Positions 61,136-64,000 of a stretch of DNA of 64,000 nt are shown one piece after another. The first letter of the stretch is position 1. Each line of letters starts with the position of its first letter. This DNA comes from Sphaerisporangium fuscum (GTDB lineage Bacteria > Actinomycetota > Actinomycetes > Streptosporangiales > Streptosporangiaceae). The stretch is from positions 1 through 64,000 of the forward strand of contig NZ_JAHDTF010000015.1 in NCBI RefSeq assembly GCF_018531465.1. The letters are read 5' to 3'. Below the pieces are notes generated by a model. That model searched no databases, was not told where the DNA came from, and saw only the letters and a list, made by a program, of their open reading frames with translations. Made by a program: the position numbers and the translations under genes.

Positions 61136-62584
61136 ATGTCCAACTCCGCCGGCACGCCGAGAGACATCACCCGGCGGCAGATGCTCCGCCGGATCGGACT
61201 CACCGCGCTCGTCGCGGGACCCGCGGCGAACGTCCTCGCCGCCTGCGCGACCAGCGGAGGAGGTTCCGCCTCGTCCCCCACCGCCTCGGCGGCCGCCCCC
61301 ACCTCGGCGGCCAACCCCTTCGGCGTCAAGGCGGACGCCCCCCTCGAAGTCGTGATCTTCAAGGGTGGTCTCGGTGACGGCTACGCCACCGACGTGCACG
61401 AGCCGATGTACAAGAAGGAGTTCCCGAAGGCCTCGGTCAAGCACGTCGCCACCCAGCAGATCTCGCAGACCCTGCAGCCCCGCTTCGCCAGCGGCGACGT
61501 CCCCGACTTCATCGCCAACTCCGGCTCCGACCTGATGGACAACGGCGCCCTGCAGAGCGAGGGGCAGCTGCTCGACCTGACCACGCTGTTCGACGCGCCC
61601 TCCATCGACGACCCGAGCAAGAAGGTCCGGGACACGCTGATGCCCGGCACCGTCGAGTCCGGCCTGATCGCGGGCAAGCCCTACATCCTGAACTACGTGT
61701 TCAGCGGGTACGGCCTGTGGTACAACGCCAAGCTCTTCAAGGAGAAGGGCTGGGCGCCGCCGAAGACGTTCGACGAGTTCAAGACGCTGTGCGAGACCAT
61801 CAAGAAGGCCGGCATCACGCCGTACGCCTACGCCGGCAAGAACGCGTCGTACTACCAGTACTGGATGATCCTCATCACCGCCGCCAAGGTCGAGGGCAAC
61901 CAGCTTCTGATCGACATCGACAACCTGGTCGACGGGGTCTGGAAGCGCGACTCGGTCAAGCAGGCCGCCGCGGCGTGGGCCGAGATCGGCAAGTTCATGG
62001 ACAAGAGCTACGAGGGCCTGATCCACACCGAGGTGCAGACCCGGCAGAACCAGGACAAGGTGGCGCTGTACCCGTCGGGTTCCTGGCTGGAGAACGAGCA
62101 GAAGTCCAACACGCCGGGCACCTTCGAGTACGCGGTCACGCCGACCCCCAGCCTGACCTCCTCCGACAAGCTGCCGTTCGAGGCGATCCGCGCCACCGCC
62201 GGCGAGCCGTACATCATCCCCGCCAAGGCCAAGAACACCGCCGGCGCCCTCGAGTACGCCCGCATCATGCTCTCCAAGGAAGGCGCGAAGGGCTTCACCG
62301 AGAAGTCCGGCAGCCTCACCGTGGTCGTCGGCGGCGCCGAAGGGCTCACGCTCAGCCCGGGCCTGAAGAGCATCAACGACGCCAAGGACGCCGCGGGCAG
62401 CAACATCGTCACCTACAGCAGCTTCGAGAACTGGTACAAGGAGCTGGAGACCGAGCTGCGTAAGCAGACCAACTCCCTGATGTTCGGCCGCATCTCCGCC
62501 GACGAGTTCTGCGCCAACATGCAGAAGAAGGCCGACGCGGTCAAGGCCGACTCCTCCACCACCAAGCAGAACCGGACGGTGTAG
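61136..62584 (+). CDS. ngcE: GlcNAc/diacetylchitobiose ABC transporter, binding protein NgcE
   Basis: A 482-aa lipoprotein that captures N-acetylglucosamine and chitobiose outside the cell. The N-terminus has a twin-arginine-like RRQMLRRIGL and a lipobox LAAC. NPFGVKADAPLEVVIFKGG is the hallmark start of mature NgcE; KVRDTLMPGTVESG and PSGSWLENEQ are also conserved. ATG 61136 has GGAGG upstream. It is first in the ngcEFG operon, of which the permeases follow. Control by DasR-like and ROK-like sites fits sensing of aminosugars released from chitin or cell walls. Confidence 0.92.
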   Translation: MSNSAGTPRDITRRQMLRRIGLTALVAGPAANVLAACATSGGGSASSPTASAAAPTSAANPFGVKADAPLEVVIFKGGLGDGYATDVHEPMYKKEFPKASVKHVATQQISQTLQPRFASGDVPDFIANSGSDLMDNGALQSEGQLLDLTTLFDAPSIDDPSKKVRDTLMPGTVESGLIAGKPYILNYVFSGYGLWYNAKLFKEKGWAPPKTFDEFKTLCETIKKAGITPYAYAGKNASYYQYWMILITAAKVEGNQLLIDIDNLVDGVWKRDSVKQAAAAWAEIGKFMDKSYEGLIHTEVQTRQNQDKVALYPSGSWLENEQKSNTPGTFEYAVTPTPSLTSSDKLPFEAIRATAGEPYIIPAKAKNTAGALEYARIMLSKEGAKGFTEKSGSLTVVVGGAEGLTLSPGLKSINDAKDAAGSNIVTYSSFENWYKELETELRKQTNSLMFGRISADEFCANMQKKADAVKADSSTTKQNRTV

Positions 62585-62590
62585 TAGATC

Positions 62591-63544
62591 ATGCGGCATG
62601 GCGACGGCGCGGTCACCGCGGGGCGGGTCCCGGCCAAGTTGCGGATGTACGGGTTCGTCCTCTCGTTCCTGGCGATCCCGCTGATCCTCTACGTGGTCTT
62701 CGTGATCAGCCCGTACCTACAGGCGTTCTACATCTCGCTGACCAACTGGCGGGGCTTCTCGGCCTCGCCCCAGTTCATCGGGCTGGAGAACTTCGGCCGG
62801 CTGCTCGGCGACGACGTGTTCTGGGCGGCGGTCCGCCACCACGTGTTCCTGTTGATCGCCATGCCGCTGATCACCATCGCGATCGCGCTGTTCTTCGCGT
62901 TCCTGCTCAACGTCGGCGGCGGCAGCAGCGGCGGGAGGATGACGGGCGTCCGCGGGTCGAAGTTCTACCGCGTGGTCTACTTCTTCCCGCAGGTCCTGGC
63001 CGTGGCGGTGGTCGGCGTGCTGTTCCAGGCGATCTACCGCCCCGACGACACCGGTGTGATCAACGGGCTGCTCAAGCTCGTCGGCGTCCAGCCGGTGGGC
63101 TGGCTCACCAACACCGATCTGGCCCTGTGGTCGATCATGGCGGTGATCATCTGGCAGTCGGTCGGGTTCTACGTCGTGCTGTTCTCGGCCGGCATGTCCG
63201 CCGTCCCGAAGGACGTCTTCGAGGCGGCGGCGCTGGACGGCGCGGGCCGGTTCCGGCTGTTCTTCAGCATCACCCTGCCGCTGATCTGGGACACCATCCA
63301 GGTCGGCTGGGTCTATCTCGGCATCGCCGCGTTCGACGGTTTCGCCCTGGTCCAGGTGCTCTCGGTGGACCGCGGCGGGCCCGACAACGCCACCACGGTG
63401 CTGCCGCTGGAGATCTGGCGCACGGCCTTCACCTTCTCCAAGTTCGGTTACGCCTCGGCGATGGGTGTGGCCCTGTTCTTCCTGACCATCACGTTCGCGG
63501 CGCTGAGCCTGCGCGTGACGCGGCGCGAGAGGATCGAGCTCTAG
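62591..63544 (+). CDS. ngcF: ABC sugar transporter permease NgcF
   Basis: A 317-aa membrane permease with six main helices. The first is about residues 20-45; the EAA loop is AVPKDVFEAAALDGAGRFRLFFSITLPLI (about 208-236), which contacts the ATPase (MsiK in Streptomyces). ATG 62591 is 6 nt after the ngcE stop, with no clear ribosome site of its own, so it is probably translationally coupled. It pairs with the next permease. Confidence 0.9.
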   Translation: MRHGDGAVTAGRVPAKLRMYGFVLSFLAIPLILYVVFVISPYLQAFYISLTNWRGFSASPQFIGLENFGRLLGDDVFWAAVRHHVFLLIAMPLITIAIALFFAFLLNVGGGSSGGRMTGVRGSKFYRVVYFFPQVLAVAVVGVLFQAIYRPDDTGVINGLLKLVGVQPVGWLTNTDLALWSIMAVIIWQSVGFYVVLFSAGMSAVPKDVFEAAALDGAGRFRLFFSITLPLIWDTIQVGWVYLGIAAFDGFALVQVLSVDRGGPDNATTVLPLEIWRTAFTFSKFGYASAMGVALFFLTITFAALSLRVTRRERIEL

Positions 63545-63547
63545 ACC

Positions 63548-64000
63548 ATGGCGACGCAAACCGAAACGCTCCGGGTGGCGAAGGCCCCCGGCGCCGCCGC
63601 CCGCGGCAGGAAGAGCGGCGCGGGGCCGTTCACCGCCCTCTCGCACCTGGCTCTCGTCGTCTGGACGATCCTGGTCGTCGGGCCGATCCTGTGGACGTTC
63701 CTGGCCTCCTTCAAGACCAACCCCGAGATCGTCGGTGACACGCCCCTGGCGCTGCCGCACAGCTTCAGCTGGGCGGCCTGGGGACGCGCCTGGGACAAGG
63801 CCCACATCGGCAGGTACATGCTCAACACGGTGTACGTCGTCGCGGTCAGCACGTTCCTGACGATGCTGTTCGGGTCGATGGCGGCGTACGTGCTGGCCAG
63901 GTACCGCTTCTTCGGCAACCGGGTCATCTACTACCTGTTCGTCTCGGGCCTGGCCTTCCCGGTGTTCCTCGCGCTGGTGCCGCTGTTCTTCGTGGTGAAG
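63548..64000 (+). CDS. ngcG: ABC sugar transporter permease NgcG (3' end outside window)
   Basis: The first 151 codons of the second permease. It starts MATQTETLRVAKAPG at ATG 63548, 3 nt after the ngcF stop, and has a polar N-terminus, helix 1 (ALVVWTILVVGPILWTFLASF) and the conserved KTNPEI segment, then helices 2 and 3 before the window ends. The family is MalG-like, about 280-310 aa in full. No ATPase gene is visible; importers of this class commonly use the shared ATPase MsiK encoded elsewhere. Confidence 0.9.
   Translation, partial: MATQTETLRVAKAPGAAARGRKSGAGPFTALSHLALVVWTILVVGPILWTFLASFKTNPEIVGDTPLALPHSFSWAAWGRAWDKAHIGRYMLNTVYVVAVSTFLTMLFGSMAAYVLARYRFFGNRVIYYLFVSGLAFPVFLALVPLFFVVK

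Overview
The window is a 64 kb stretch of a high-GC actinomycete chromosome. Evidence for this is GC-rich third codon positions, many GTG starts, 4-bp ATGA/GTGA gene overlaps, several candidate leaderless promoters (TANNNT 6-7 nt before the start codon), and the gene families present: a CU044_5270 protein beside an ECF sigma factor, NgcEFG, a family 2B encapsulin and a group 1h [NiFe]-hydrogenase. A filamentous Streptosporangiales- or Streptomyces-like genome is the best guess; the genus cannot be fixed from sequence reading alone. I saw no tRNA, rRNA, CRISPR array, insertion sequence or phage gene.

Layout. 1-8 kb: 3' part of groEL, an Lrp regulator with a DMT exporter, a TPR protein, then two DUF1772 membrane proteins, an NmrA-like dehydrogenase, an AraC regulator and a tandem Lrp regulator. 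The last five are tied together by two near-identical 21-bp-spaced direct-repeat sites. 8-15 kb: a PHP metallohydrolase with an alternating-His N-terminus, an ECF sigma factor with its partner, a Mug glycosylase, and a secreted CBM2-GH6 cellulase behind a CebR operator. 15-21 kb: a formaldehyde dehydrogenase gene with a large in-frame internal deletion, an MFS exporter, a MarR regulator and a membrane M28 peptidase. 20.6-23.5 kb: a polyprenyl diphosphate synthase with a disordered insert beside a family 2B encapsulin shell gene. 24-26 kb: a phosphoribosyltransferase-erythromycin esterase-like fusion.

26.3-37.5 kb is one tightly overlapping 15-gene operon for a group 1h [NiFe]-hydrogenase. It encodes two SIS-domain proteins, a divergent HypC, the small and large subunits, a NifU-like protein, DUF5947, DUF6084, an unnamed 465-aa protein, a maturation protease, a 34-aa membrane peptide, and HypA, HypC, HypD and HypE. 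hypB and hypF are not in the window. This type of enzyme scavenges atmospheric H2 during starvation.

37.6-53 kb holds signalling and accessory genes: a Nudix hydrolase, an epoxide hydrolase behind a possible leader-peptide attenuator, an AfsQ1/AfsQ2-like two-component system with a lipoprotein, which shares a 52-bp promoter element with a Tat-exported TPR protein, two tandem NarL-type two-component systems, an F420-type oxidoreductase, and an operon of three Roadblock/LC7 proteins plus one PATAN-like protein without a GTPase. 53-64 kb: a bifunctional penicillin-binding protein, a GntR-TetR fusion regulator divergent from an FAD monooxygenase, DUF523, DUF4032, and the start of the ngcEFG GlcNAc/chitobiose ABC importer behind DasR-like and ROK-like operators.
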